Source: an uncultured Actinomycetes bacterium (GTDB lineage Bacteria > Actinomycetota > CALGFH01). From it: 12,164 bases of DNA. Under the pieces are notes generated by a model that was not told where the DNA came from, did not search any database, and saw only the letters and a program-made list of their open reading frames with translations. Below are positions 1 to 5,728 of the stretch, in pieces (the first letter of the stretch is position 1; each line of letters begins with the position of its first letter). Location of the stretch: assembly GCA_937881255.1 (NCBI GenBank), contig CALGFH010000174.1, forward strand, positions 1 to 12,164, in the 5' to 3' direction. Both the position numbers and the translations under genes were made by a program.

Positions 1-197
1 GGGCCGAGCGCACGCTCACCGAGATCGAGGGGTGGGAGGATCTGTCCCCCGACGGGAAGAACGACCGCGGACTGGAGATCTTCGCCCAGCTTCCGGCGCC
101 CACTCCCGGGCAGCCCACCGATCGCACACCGGTGCCGCCTCGCACCCAGCGGCGACGGCGCTCCTCTGGATCAGGCAGCCCGCAGGGTCGGCCTTGA
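1..197 (+). CDS. C-terminal end of an unidentified protein (5' end outside window)
   Basis: Reading from base 3, an open frame of 64 codons runs from the window edge to a TGA at 195-197. The visible peptide starts AERTLTEIEGWEDLSPDG, continues through a short amphipathic stretch (GLEIFAQLPAP), and ends in a Pro/Thr-rich then strongly basic tail (several consecutive Arg, then Ser/Gly-rich). Third codon positions are nearly all G or C in its first half, as expected for a real gene in this genome, and the two other plus frames read as Arg/Pro/Gly-rich shadow sequence. The gene ends about 30 bases before the 3' end of the convergent tRNA-Gly gene. I do not recognise the family. The disordered basic tail is typical of nucleic-acid-associated proteins, but that is only an inference. 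It could be a non-coding stretch that is open by chance, since high-GC DNA has long open frames. Confidence 0.55.
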   Translation, partial: AERTLTEIEGWEDLSPDGKNDRGLEIFAQLPAPTPGQPTDRTPVPPRTQRRRRSSGSGSPQGRP

Positions 198-229
198 GGC
201 GGCGTTCGGTCACAGCTCGCCTCGGCCCT

Positions 230-303
230 TGGAGCGGGTGACGGGAATCGAACCCGCGTCACGAGCTTGGAAGGCTTGTGCTCTGCCATTGAGCTACACC
301 CGC
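230..303 (-). tRNA. tRNA-Gly (anticodon TCC)
   Basis: Reading the minus strand from 303, the sequence folds into a full cloverleaf. The 7-bp acceptor stem GCGGGTG pairs with CACCCGC, followed by discriminator T and an encoded CCA (230-232). The D-arm contains the usual TAGCTCAATGG. The anticodon stem CAAGC/GCTTG encloses the loop CTTCCAA with anticodon TCC (complement of 269-271). The T-arm carries TTCGATT. The total is 74 nt with CCA, normal for tRNA-Gly. It reads GGA and GGG codons. It lies on the opposite strand to both flanking genes. Confidence 0.96.
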
Positions 304-317
304 TTGGTGCTCGGGCG

Positions 318-323
318 AGGGTA
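318..323 (-). promoter_or_regulatory. Possible extended -10 element for tRNA-Gly
   Basis: On the minus strand the sequence TGATACCCT (complement of 318-326) matches an extended -10, TGnTAnnnT, with the hexamer TACCCT at 318-323. Transcription would begin near 311, giving a leader of about 8 nt before the mature tRNA 5' end at 303. I see no good -35, which is tolerated with an extended -10. This is motif matching only. Confidence 0.35.
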
Positions 324-374
324 TCAGGCGGGTCCGTGAGAGATTGGGGGGAAGCGAGCGGGAGGGTGGTGGCG

Positions 375-1268
375 GTGCGCGGGGTTGCGGTGGGGCTGGT
401 GGGGGCGGGCCCGTGGGCGGGGATGCTGCATGCGCCGATGCTGGCCGGGGGGCCGGAGACGACGCTGGCGGGGGTGTGGGCGCGGCGGCCGGAGGCGGCG
501 CGGGCGCTGGCCGAGGCGCATGGGAGCCGGGCGGTGGGGAGCCTGGAGGAGCTGTGGGACGTCTGCGAGGCGGTGGCGTTCGCGGTGCCGCCGGACGTGC
601 AGGCGGAGGTGGCGACGGCGGCGGCCAGGGCCGGGAAGCACCTGCTGCTCGACAAGCCGGTGGCGCTGACCGTGGCCGCGGCCGAGGGGCTGGCGGCGGC
701 GGTCGGCGAGGCCGGGGTGGTGTCGCAGATGGTGCTGACCAACCGGTACGGGCCGCGGGGGCGGGCGTTCCTGGCCGAGGCCGAGGGGTTCGAGGTGGTG
801 GGGGCGCGGTGCGCGTCGCTGTCGGGGGCGCTGCTCGACCAGAGCCCGTTCTCGACCCCGTGGCGGCGCCGGCACGGGGCGCTGCTGGACGTCGGGCCGC
901 ACCTGTTCGACCTGCTGGAGGGGGCGGTCGGGCCGATCGAGGAGCTGTCGGGGCGCGGCGACCCGCTGCGGTGGGTCTCGCTGACCTGCCGCCATGCCGG
1001 CGGGCAGGTGAGCGAGCTCTCGATGTCGCTCACCCTGCCGTTGGCCGAGACGGTGTTCGAGTGCGTGCTGTACGGGCCGTCGGGGTCGCTCGGCTACCGG
1101 CGGCCGCCGGACCGGGCGTCGGCGGCGGTCGAGCTCGAGGCGGCCGGGGCGACCCTCCGGCGGGAGTTCGCCGCCGCCGTGGCCAGCGGGATCCCGCCGG
1201 CCCTGGACGTCAACCGGGGGCTGCGGCTGCAGCGGCTGATCGACGCCGCCACCCGCTCGCTCGGCTGA
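375..1268 (+). CDS. Gfo/Idh/MocA family NAD(P)-dependent oxidoreductase
   Basis: Predicted 297-residue cytoplasmic dehydrogenase. The N-terminal Rossmann fold opens with VAVGLVGAGPWAGMLHAP (residues 4-21), a GxGxxA dinucleotide-binding turn. The family's EKP-type motif appears as GKHLLLDKPVAL, with Asp93-Lys94-Pro95. The C-terminal substrate domain contains ALLDVGPHLFDLLE, matching the DxGxHxxD signature (Asp172, Gly174, His176, Asp179) that supplies the usual catalytic His/Asp. Members oxidise or reduce sugars, inositols and other polyols; the substrate cannot be read from sequence, and no transporter or sugar gene adjoins it. It is shorter than the common 330-380 residues. The chosen start is GTG at 375, because GGAGG (361-365) sits 9 bases upstream and the Rossmann strand begins directly after it. 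The longer open frame runs back into the tRNA and is not credible. GTG at 366, 369 and 390 are alternatives. Its third positions favour G, unlike the C-favouring genes downstream. Confidence 0.9.
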   Translation: MRGVAVGLVGAGPWAGMLHAPMLAGGPETTLAGVWARRPEAARALAEAHGSRAVGSLEELWDVCEAVAFAVPPDVQAEVATAAARAGKHLLLDKPVALTVAAAEGLAAAVGEAGVVSQMVLTNRYGPRGRAFLAEAEGFEVVGARCASLSGALLDQSPFSTPWRRRHGALLDVGPHLFDLLEGAVGPIEELSGRGDPLRWVSLTCRHAGGQVSELSMSLTLPLAETVFECVLYGPSGSLGYRRPPDRASAAVELEAAGATLRREFAAAVASGIPPALDVNRGLRLQRLIDAATRSLG

Positions 1269-1274
1269 GCCAGG

Positions 1275-1292
1275 GGCCGGCACGGGCCGGCC
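1275..1292 (+). terminator. Short GC hairpin after the oxidoreductase
   Basis: Six bases after the TGA at 1266-1268, GGCCGGC (1275-1281) pairs perfectly with GCCGGCC (1286-1292) around the four-base loop ACGG. There is no T-tract, which is usual for actinobacterial terminator-like hairpins. Short GC palindromes are common at this composition, so the call is weak. Confidence 0.35.
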
Positions 1293-1306
1293 GATGTGGC
1301 CGAACG

Positions 1307-1335
1307 GTGACAAGACCGAGCTCGGAGCGTACCAA
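1307..1335 (+). promoter_or_regulatory. Candidate sigma-70-type promoter for the membrane-anchored protein
   Basis: GTGACA (1307-1312, five of six matches to TTGACA) is followed after exactly 17 bases by TACCAA (1330-1335), a partial -10. Transcription would start near 1342, leaving a leader of about 75 nt before the ATG at 1418. The leader contains a small CGCTGC/GCAGCG inverted repeat (1382-1395) just before the ribosome binding site. This is motif matching only. Confidence 0.35.
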
Positions 1336-1417
1336 GCAAGGTGCCGGTTCGTGACCCACCGGGCACATCCTGAGGCTGCAGCGCTGCACGCAGCGGCGCA
1401 AGAGATAAGGAGCTGTC

Positions 1418-2122
1418 ATGTCGGCACCTACGCTGGACAGGCATCCCGGTAGCTCCCAGGCCGGGTCGTCCGAGGGCCGCCGCCGTCGTCGCACGCTGGT
1501 GCTGGTGGCCAGCGCCCTCATCGTGCTCGCCCTGGCCGTCGGGACCAGCCTGGCCATCGCCACCCGGCCGGTGGCCCGCCAGGCCCCGGCCTCGGCCACG
1601 CCCGCGGCGGCCGCCGAGGACCAGAACGCCACCACCGACCAGGGACAGACCAAGACCGAGACCGAGACCCAGGGTCAGGACGCCACCGGCACCGCCGGCG
1701 GCACCGGGTCGGGCTCGCAGGGATCCGGGGCCGGGACCGCCGCGCCGGTCCTGCCCGACGGCGAGACCACCGCCTACATCACCAAGGTGGCCAGCGGCCG
1801 CATCGTGGTCGACGTCGTCCAGGTGTTCCACGACGACCAGGCCGTCAAGGCCGCCGTCGCCGACGGCACCTCGCCGTCGGACGCCAAGTACCTGACCACC
1901 TATGTCCGCAACGAGAACCCACGGCTGCGCACCCTGCCCCTGGCCGGCGACCTCGAGGTCAAGCTGCGCGACGCCTGCGGCGAGCCCGGCAACAGCCGCG
2001 AGGCCCAGCTGACCAGGCTGGCCGCCAACGCCAAGCTCAAGGGCACCTACTACTACACGCTGTCCGTCTCCGACGGGACCGTCGAGCGGATCGAGGAGCG
2101 GCTGGCCGTCAACGCCTGCTGA
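1418..2122 (+). CDS. Membrane-anchored protein with exported C-terminal domain, unknown function
   Basis: 234-residue protein. ATG at 1418 follows AAGGAG (1407-1412) by five bases. Residues 1-25 are cytoplasmic and end in five consecutive Arg. Residues 26-49 form one hydrophobic helix, so the positive-inside rule puts the rest outside. Residues 50-113 are a low-complexity Ala/Thr/Gln/Gly linker with no secondary structure expected. Residues 114-234 look like a folded alpha/beta domain containing AYITKVASGRIVVDVVQVF and YVRNENPRLRTLPLAGDLEV. I have an impression of similar NENPRLRTLPV-like segments in small secreted actinobacterial proteins, but cannot name a family. Two Cys (187 and the terminal 234) could form a disulphide. 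There is no lipobox, so it is not a lipoprotein. The gene is monocistronic, with its own candidate promoter and a strong hairpin behind it. Its role is unknown. Confidence 0.85.
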   Translation: MSAPTLDRHPGSSQAGSSEGRRRRRTLVLVASALIVLALAVGTSLAIATRPVARQAPASATPAAAAEDQNATTDQGQTKTETETQGQDATGTAGGTGSGSQGSGAGTAAPVLPDGETTAYITKVASGRIVVDVVQVFHDDQAVKAAVADGTSPSDAKYLTTYVRNENPRLRTLPLAGDLEVKLRDACGEPGNSREAQLTRLAANAKLKGTYYYTLSVSDGTVERIEERLAVNAC

Positions 2123-2135
2123 CACCCAACCATCA

Positions 2136-2164
2136 GCGAGGCCGGGCCCGGTGCCCGGCCTCGC
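2136..2164 (+). terminator. Strong 12-bp hairpin terminator
   Basis: GCGAGGCCGGGC (2136-2147) pairs perfectly with GCCCGGCCTCGC (2153-2164) around the five-base loop CCGGT, 13 bases after the TGA of the preceding gene. There is no T-tract follow-on. Its position between a stop codon and an independent promoter supports a terminator that insulates the ABC genes from the upstream gene. Confidence 0.65.
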
Positions 2165-2183
2165 GCCGTCGCGGCTGGTTCGG

Positions 2184-2212
2184 TTCTCACCGGCGGGCGG
2201 CGCCGGTACGGT
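2184..2212 (+). promoter_or_regulatory. Candidate leaderless promoter of the ABC exporter operon
   Basis: TTCTCA (2184-2189, four of six to TTGACA) and TACGGT (2207-2212, fits TAnnnT) are separated by exactly 17 bases. The ATG of the first ABC gene begins seven bases after the -10, the distance at which transcription normally starts. There is no purine-rich ribosome binding site at normal spacing; only a G-run abuts the ATG. This is the layout of an actinobacterial leaderless mRNA, with transcription and translation starting at the same A (2219). Confidence 0.45.
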
Positions 2213-2218
2213 CGGGGG

Positions 2219-3925
2219 ATGCGCGAGCTCCCGCTGGGTCACCCCGGCACGCCCGACCTGCGCTCGCCGGCCCGCTTTCTGCTGTGGGTGGCGCGCGGGC
2301 AGCTTGGCACGCTCGCCCTCGGGATCGCCTACGGCGTGGTCTGGATGGGCGCCCTGGCGGTCGTGCCGGCCCTGGTCGGGCGGGCCATCGACCAGGGCGT
2401 GGCCGAGGGCGACCGCGCCGGGCTGCTGCGCGGGTCGGCCCTGGTCCTGGCGGCCGGGCTGGTCAGCGCGGCCGCCGGGATCCTGCGCCACCGCACCGCG
2501 GTGGTCAACTGGCTGACCGCCTCCTACCGGGTCCAGCAGCTGCTGGTCCGCCAGGCCGTGCGGCTCGGCGGCTCGCTGCCCCGCCGGGTCCCGACCGGCG
2601 AGGTCGCGGCCGTCGGCTCCCATGACGCCGAGCGCATCGGGGGGGCCATGGACATCGTCGCCCGGCTGGCCGGCGCGCTGGTCTCCTTCGTGATCGTGGC
2701 CGTGCTGCTGCTGCGCGCCTCGACCACCCTCGGCCTGCTGGTGGTGGCCGGGGTGCCGCTGCTCACGGCCGGGGTCGGGCCGCTGCTGCGCCCGCTGCAC
2801 CGGCGCCGGACCCGCCACCGTGAGCTGGTCGGCGAGCTGACCACCGTCGGGGCCGACACCGTCAGCGGCCTGCGGGTGCTGCGCGGCATCGGCGGCGAGG
2901 AGGCGTTCTCCAAGCGCTACGCGGCCGCCTCCCAGGAGGTGCGGGCGGCCGGGCTGGCCGCGGCCCGGGTGCAGTCGCTGCTGGACGCGGCCGAGGTCGC
3001 CCTGCCGGGCGTCTTCGTCGTCGCGGTCACCTGGCTGGGGGCCCGCCTGGCCGTGGCCGGGCAGGTCAGCGTGGGCGAGCTGATCGCCTTCTACGGCTAC
3101 GCGGCCTTCCTGGTCCTGCCCGTGCGCACGGTGACCGAGGCCGCCGACAAGTTCACCCGGGCCCTGGTCGGGGCCCGCCGGGCCGTGCAGGTGCTGGCCC
3201 TGGAGCCGGAGCTCCTCTCCGGGACCTCGGCCGAGGAGCCGCCGGCCGGCGCCCCCCTGGCCGACGGCCAGAGCGGCCTGGTGGTCGAGCCCGGGCAGCT
3301 CACCGCGATCGTGGCCGGCGTCCCCGAGGAGGCGGTCGCCATCGCCGACCGGCTGGGCCGGTTCGCCGACGGCGGCGAGGTCCGCCTGGGCAAAGTCGCC
3401 CTGCGCGACCTGCCGCTGGAGGTCGTGCGGCGCCGGGTGCTGGTCAGCGAGCACGACCCACGCCTGTTCACCGGACCCCTTGGCACCGAGCTCGACCCGA
3501 CCGGCACCGCCCCGCCCGAGCGGGTGCTGGCCGCGGTCGCCACCGCCTCGGCCAGCGACGTGGTCGAGGCGCTGCCCGACGGGCTGGCCACCGAGGTGGA
3601 CGAGCGCGGGCGGTCGTTCTCGGGCGGCCAGCGCCAGCGCCTGGTCCTGGCCAGGGCCCTGGTCGCCGACCCCGAGGTGCTGATCCTGGTCGAGCCGACC
3701 AGCGCCGTCGACGCCCACACCGAGGCCCGCATCGCCGACGGCCTGGCCGCGGCCCGCGCCGGCCGGGCCACGGTGGTCTGCACCACCAGCCCGCTGCTGC
3801 TGGACCGGGCCGACAAGGTCGCGCTGGTGGCCGGCGGCCGGGTGGTGGCCCAGGGCACCCACCGCGACCTGCTGGACACCGAGCCGCGCTACCGCGCGGT
3901 CGTCACCCGAGGGGAGGAGCCATGA
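2219..3925 (+). CDS. ABC exporter half-transporter with degenerate nucleotide-binding domain
   Basis: 568-residue membrane protein. It has an N-terminal exporter-type transmembrane domain (about residues 25-325, six hydrophobic segments near 31-52, 70-88, 145-165, 168-190, 258-279 and 284-303). A shortened nucleotide-binding domain follows (about 350-568). That domain lacks most catalytic elements. There is no A-loop Tyr strand. The Walker A position reads TAIVAGVPEEAVAI with no GKS/T. The Q-loop Gln aligns with His412 (HDPRLF). The Walker B Asp is Val491 (LILVEPTSAVD), although Glu492 remains. The H-loop His aligns with Ser524. The ABC signature FSGGQRQR (467-474) and D-loop SAVD are intact. 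It must therefore pair with the downstream gene (ATGA overlap), lending its signature to that partner's ATP site. Known relatives export drugs, peptides or lipids; this substrate is unknown. The start is ATG 2219, probably leaderless. Confidence 0.92.
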   Translation: MRELPLGHPGTPDLRSPARFLLWVARGQLGTLALGIAYGVVWMGALAVVPALVGRAIDQGVAEGDRAGLLRGSALVLAAGLVSAAAGILRHRTAVVNWLTASYRVQQLLVRQAVRLGGSLPRRVPTGEVAAVGSHDAERIGGAMDIVARLAGALVSFVIVAVLLLRASTTLGLLVVAGVPLLTAGVGPLLRPLHRRRTRHRELVGELTTVGADTVSGLRVLRGIGGEEAFSKRYAAASQEVRAAGLAAARVQSLLDAAEVALPGVFVVAVTWLGARLAVAGQVSVGELIAFYGYAAFLVLPVRTVTEAADKFTRALVGARRAVQVLALEPELLSGTSAEEPPAGAPLADGQSGLVVEPGQLTAIVAGVPEEAVAIADRLGRFADGGEVRLGKVALRDLPLEVVRRRVLVSEHDPRLFTGPLGTELDPTGTAPPERVLAAVATASASDVVEALPDGLATEVDERGRSFSGGQRQRLVLARALVADPEVLILVEPTSAVDAHTEARIADGLAAARAGRATVVCTTSPLLLDRADKVALVAGGRVVAQGTHRDLLDTEPRYRAVVTRGEEP

Positions 3926-5706
3926 GCACCGCCGCACCCGCCACCCCGCCGGGCGGGCTGCCGGTGGCGACCAGCGCCCAGGTCCGGGCCCGGGCCCGGG
4001 CGCTGGCCCGGCGCCACCGTGGCCGCCTGGCCCTGGCGGCCGGGCTGCACGCCGCGGCCGCGCTGGCCGGCCTGGCCGGCCCGGCCCTGCTCGGGCTGCT
4101 GGTCGACGAGGTGAGCGGCGGCACCACCGCCGGGCGGGTCGACCAGATCGCCCTGGCCGTGCTGGCCGCCCTGGTCGCCCAGGTGGTGCTGGTCCGGGTG
4201 GCCCGGCTGGCCTCCTACGCCCTGGGCGAGCTGGTCCTGGCCGAGCTGCGCGAGGAGTTCCTGGACGGCGTGCTCGGCCTGCCCCTGGGCACGGTCGAGG
4301 CGGCCGGCACCGGCGACCTGATCGCCCGCTCCACCAGCGACGTCGAGCACGTCGCGGAGGTGGTCCGCTTCGGCGTGCCCGAGACCCTGATCGCGACCGT
4401 CACCACCATCCTGACGATCGCCGCCGCGGTCGCCGTGTCGCCCTGGATCACGCTGCCGTCGGTCCTGGTCGTGGTGCCGCTGCTGTGGCTCTCGACCCGC
4501 TGGTACCTGCGCCGGGCCCCGGATGGCTACCGGCGCGAGATGGCCGCCTGGTCGCGGCTGACCGGCGGCGTCGCCGAGACGGTCGAGGGCGGCCGGACCG
4601 TGGAGGCGCTGCGGCTCCAGGAGCGCCGGATCCGGCGCACCGACGACGACATCAGCCGCTCCTACCTGGCCGAGCGCTACACCCTGTTCCTGCGGACGGT
4701 CTGGTTCCCGGTGATCGAGGGCGCCTACCTGGTCCCGGTGGCGACCGCGGTCCTGGCCGGCGGCCTGCTCCACGCCCGCGGGCTGGCCACCGTCGGCCAG
4801 GTCACCGCCGTCGCCCTCTACATGCGCCAGCTGGTCGAGCCGATCGACATCCTGCTCTCCTGGCTGGACGAGCTCCAGGTGGGCACGACCGCCTTCGCCC
4901 GCCTGCTCGGGGTCGCCCACGTCCCGGCCGACCGCCAGGCCACCGGCCGCCGGCCGGCCTCGGAGCGGCTGGCCGCCCGCGACGTCCGCTTCGCCTACAC
5001 CCCGGGCCGGGACGTCCTCCACGGGGTCGACCTCGACCTCCGGGAAGGGGAGCGGCTGGCCATGGTCGGCCCCAGCGGCGCCGGCAAGTCGACCCTCGGC
5101 CGACTGCTGGCCGGGGTCAACGCCCCCCGGGCCGGGTCGGTCACCGTCGGCGGGGTCGGCCTGGTCGAGCTGCCCCTCGACCAGCTCCGCGGCCACGTCG
5201 TCCTGGTCACCCAGGAGCAGCACGTCTTCGCCGGCAGCCTGCGCGACAACCTGGCCCTGGCCCGCCCCGACGCCGGCGACGCCGCCCTGCGCTCGGCCCT
5301 GGAGGCGGTCGACGCCCTCGGCTGGGCCGAGGCCCTGCCCGACGGCCTGGACACGACCGTCGGCGCGGGCGCCCACAGCCTGACGTCGGCCCAGGCCCAG
5401 CAGGTCGCCCTGGCCCGCCTGGTCCTGGCCGACCCCCACACCCTGGTCCTGGACGAGGCGACCTCGCTGCTCGACCCACGGGCCGCCCGCCACCTGGAGC
5501 GGTCCCTGTCGGCGGTCCTGGCCGGCCGCACCGTGGTCGCCATCGCCCACCGCCTCCACACCGCCCATGACGCCGACCGGGTCGCGGTGGTCGAGGACGG
5601 CCGCGTCACCGAGCTCGGCACCCACGACGAGCTGGTCGCGGCCGACGGCCCGTACGCCGCCCTCTGGCACCGCTGGCGCAACGAGCCAGCCCCGGCCAGC
5701 CGCTGA
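3922..5706 (+). CDS. ABC exporter half-transporter with functional Walker motifs (partner subunit)
   Basis: 594-residue partner of the preceding protein. ATG 3922 overlaps the upstream stop as ATGA and is preceded by GGGGAGGAG (3911-3919), so translation is likely coupled. The N-terminus is basic (residues 21-35), followed by six transmembrane segments to about residue 320. The nucleotide-binding domain (about 350-580) has A-loop Tyr359, Walker A GPSGAGKST (383-391), Q-loop Gln431, Walker B TLVLDE with Asp511/Glu512, D-loop SLLD and H-loop His543, all canonical. The signature motif is broken: LTSAQAQQ (487-494) replaces LSGGQ. In a head-to-tail dimer its Walker A/B would meet the intact FSGGQ of the partner and form the single competent ATPase site, while its own broken signature faces the partner's missing Walker A. 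This makes the pair an obligate heterodimeric exporter at the cytoplasmic membrane. The substrate is not deducible. Confidence 0.94.
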   Translation: MSTAAPATPPGGLPVATSAQVRARARALARRHRGRLALAAGLHAAAALAGLAGPALLGLLVDEVSGGTTAGRVDQIALAVLAALVAQVVLVRVARLASYALGELVLAELREEFLDGVLGLPLGTVEAAGTGDLIARSTSDVEHVAEVVRFGVPETLIATVTTILTIAAAVAVSPWITLPSVLVVVPLLWLSTRWYLRRAPDGYRREMAAWSRLTGGVAETVEGGRTVEALRLQERRIRRTDDDISRSYLAERYTLFLRTVWFPVIEGAYLVPVATAVLAGGLLHARGLATVGQVTAVALYMRQLVEPIDILLSWLDELQVGTTAFARLLGVAHVPADRQATGRRPASERLAARDVRFAYTPGRDVLHGVDLDLREGERLAMVGPSGAGKSTLGRLLAGVNAPRAGSVTVGGVGLVELPLDQLRGHVVLVTQEQHVFAGSLRDNLALARPDAGDAALRSALEAVDALGWAEALPDGLDTTVGAGAHSLTSAQAQQVALARLVLADPHTLVLDEATSLLDPRAARHLERSLSAVLAGRTVVAIAHRLHTAHDADRVAVVEDGRVTELGTHDELVAADGPYAALWHRWRNEPAPASR

Positions 5707-5710
5707 CCCC

Positions 5711-5728
5711 GCTCAGCCGGGGGTGAGC
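5711..5728. terminator. Possible short hairpin between convergent genes
   Basis: GCTCA (5711-5715) and TGAGC (5724-5728) form a 5-bp stem around an 8-base G/C loop. It starts five bases after the ABC stop (5704-5706) and overlaps the stop and last codons of the convergent regulator. Only six bases separate the two coding regions, so any termination signal must lie inside coding sequence. This is weak. Confidence 0.2.

Noticed and set aside
32..241. Small plus-strand open frame of 69 codons
   Set aside because: It ends inside the tRNA and its composition is shadow-like. The frame beginning at base 3 is the better candidate for the left-edge gene.
230..303. tRNA-Gly as an integration site for a mobile element
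   Set aside because: No integrase, no duplicated 3' tRNA fragment and no phage or plasmid gene are visible in the window.
267..374. Longer start for the oxidoreductase at ATG 267
   Set aside because: It would translate through the tRNA-Gly gene and add a non-conserved segment before the Rossmann fold. GTG 375 has a proper ribosome binding site.
1094..3937. 947-codon minus-strand open frame opposite the oxidoreductase, membrane protein and first ABC gene
   Set aside because: It crosses several real genes, a terminator and a promoter. Its Gln/Gly/His/Asp-rich content is an antisense artefact.
3922..5706. Frameshift or pseudogene status of the ABC genes because of missing motifs
   Set aside because: Both frames are full length, and the missing motifs of one are complemented by intact motifs of the other. 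This indicates functional specialisation rather than decay.
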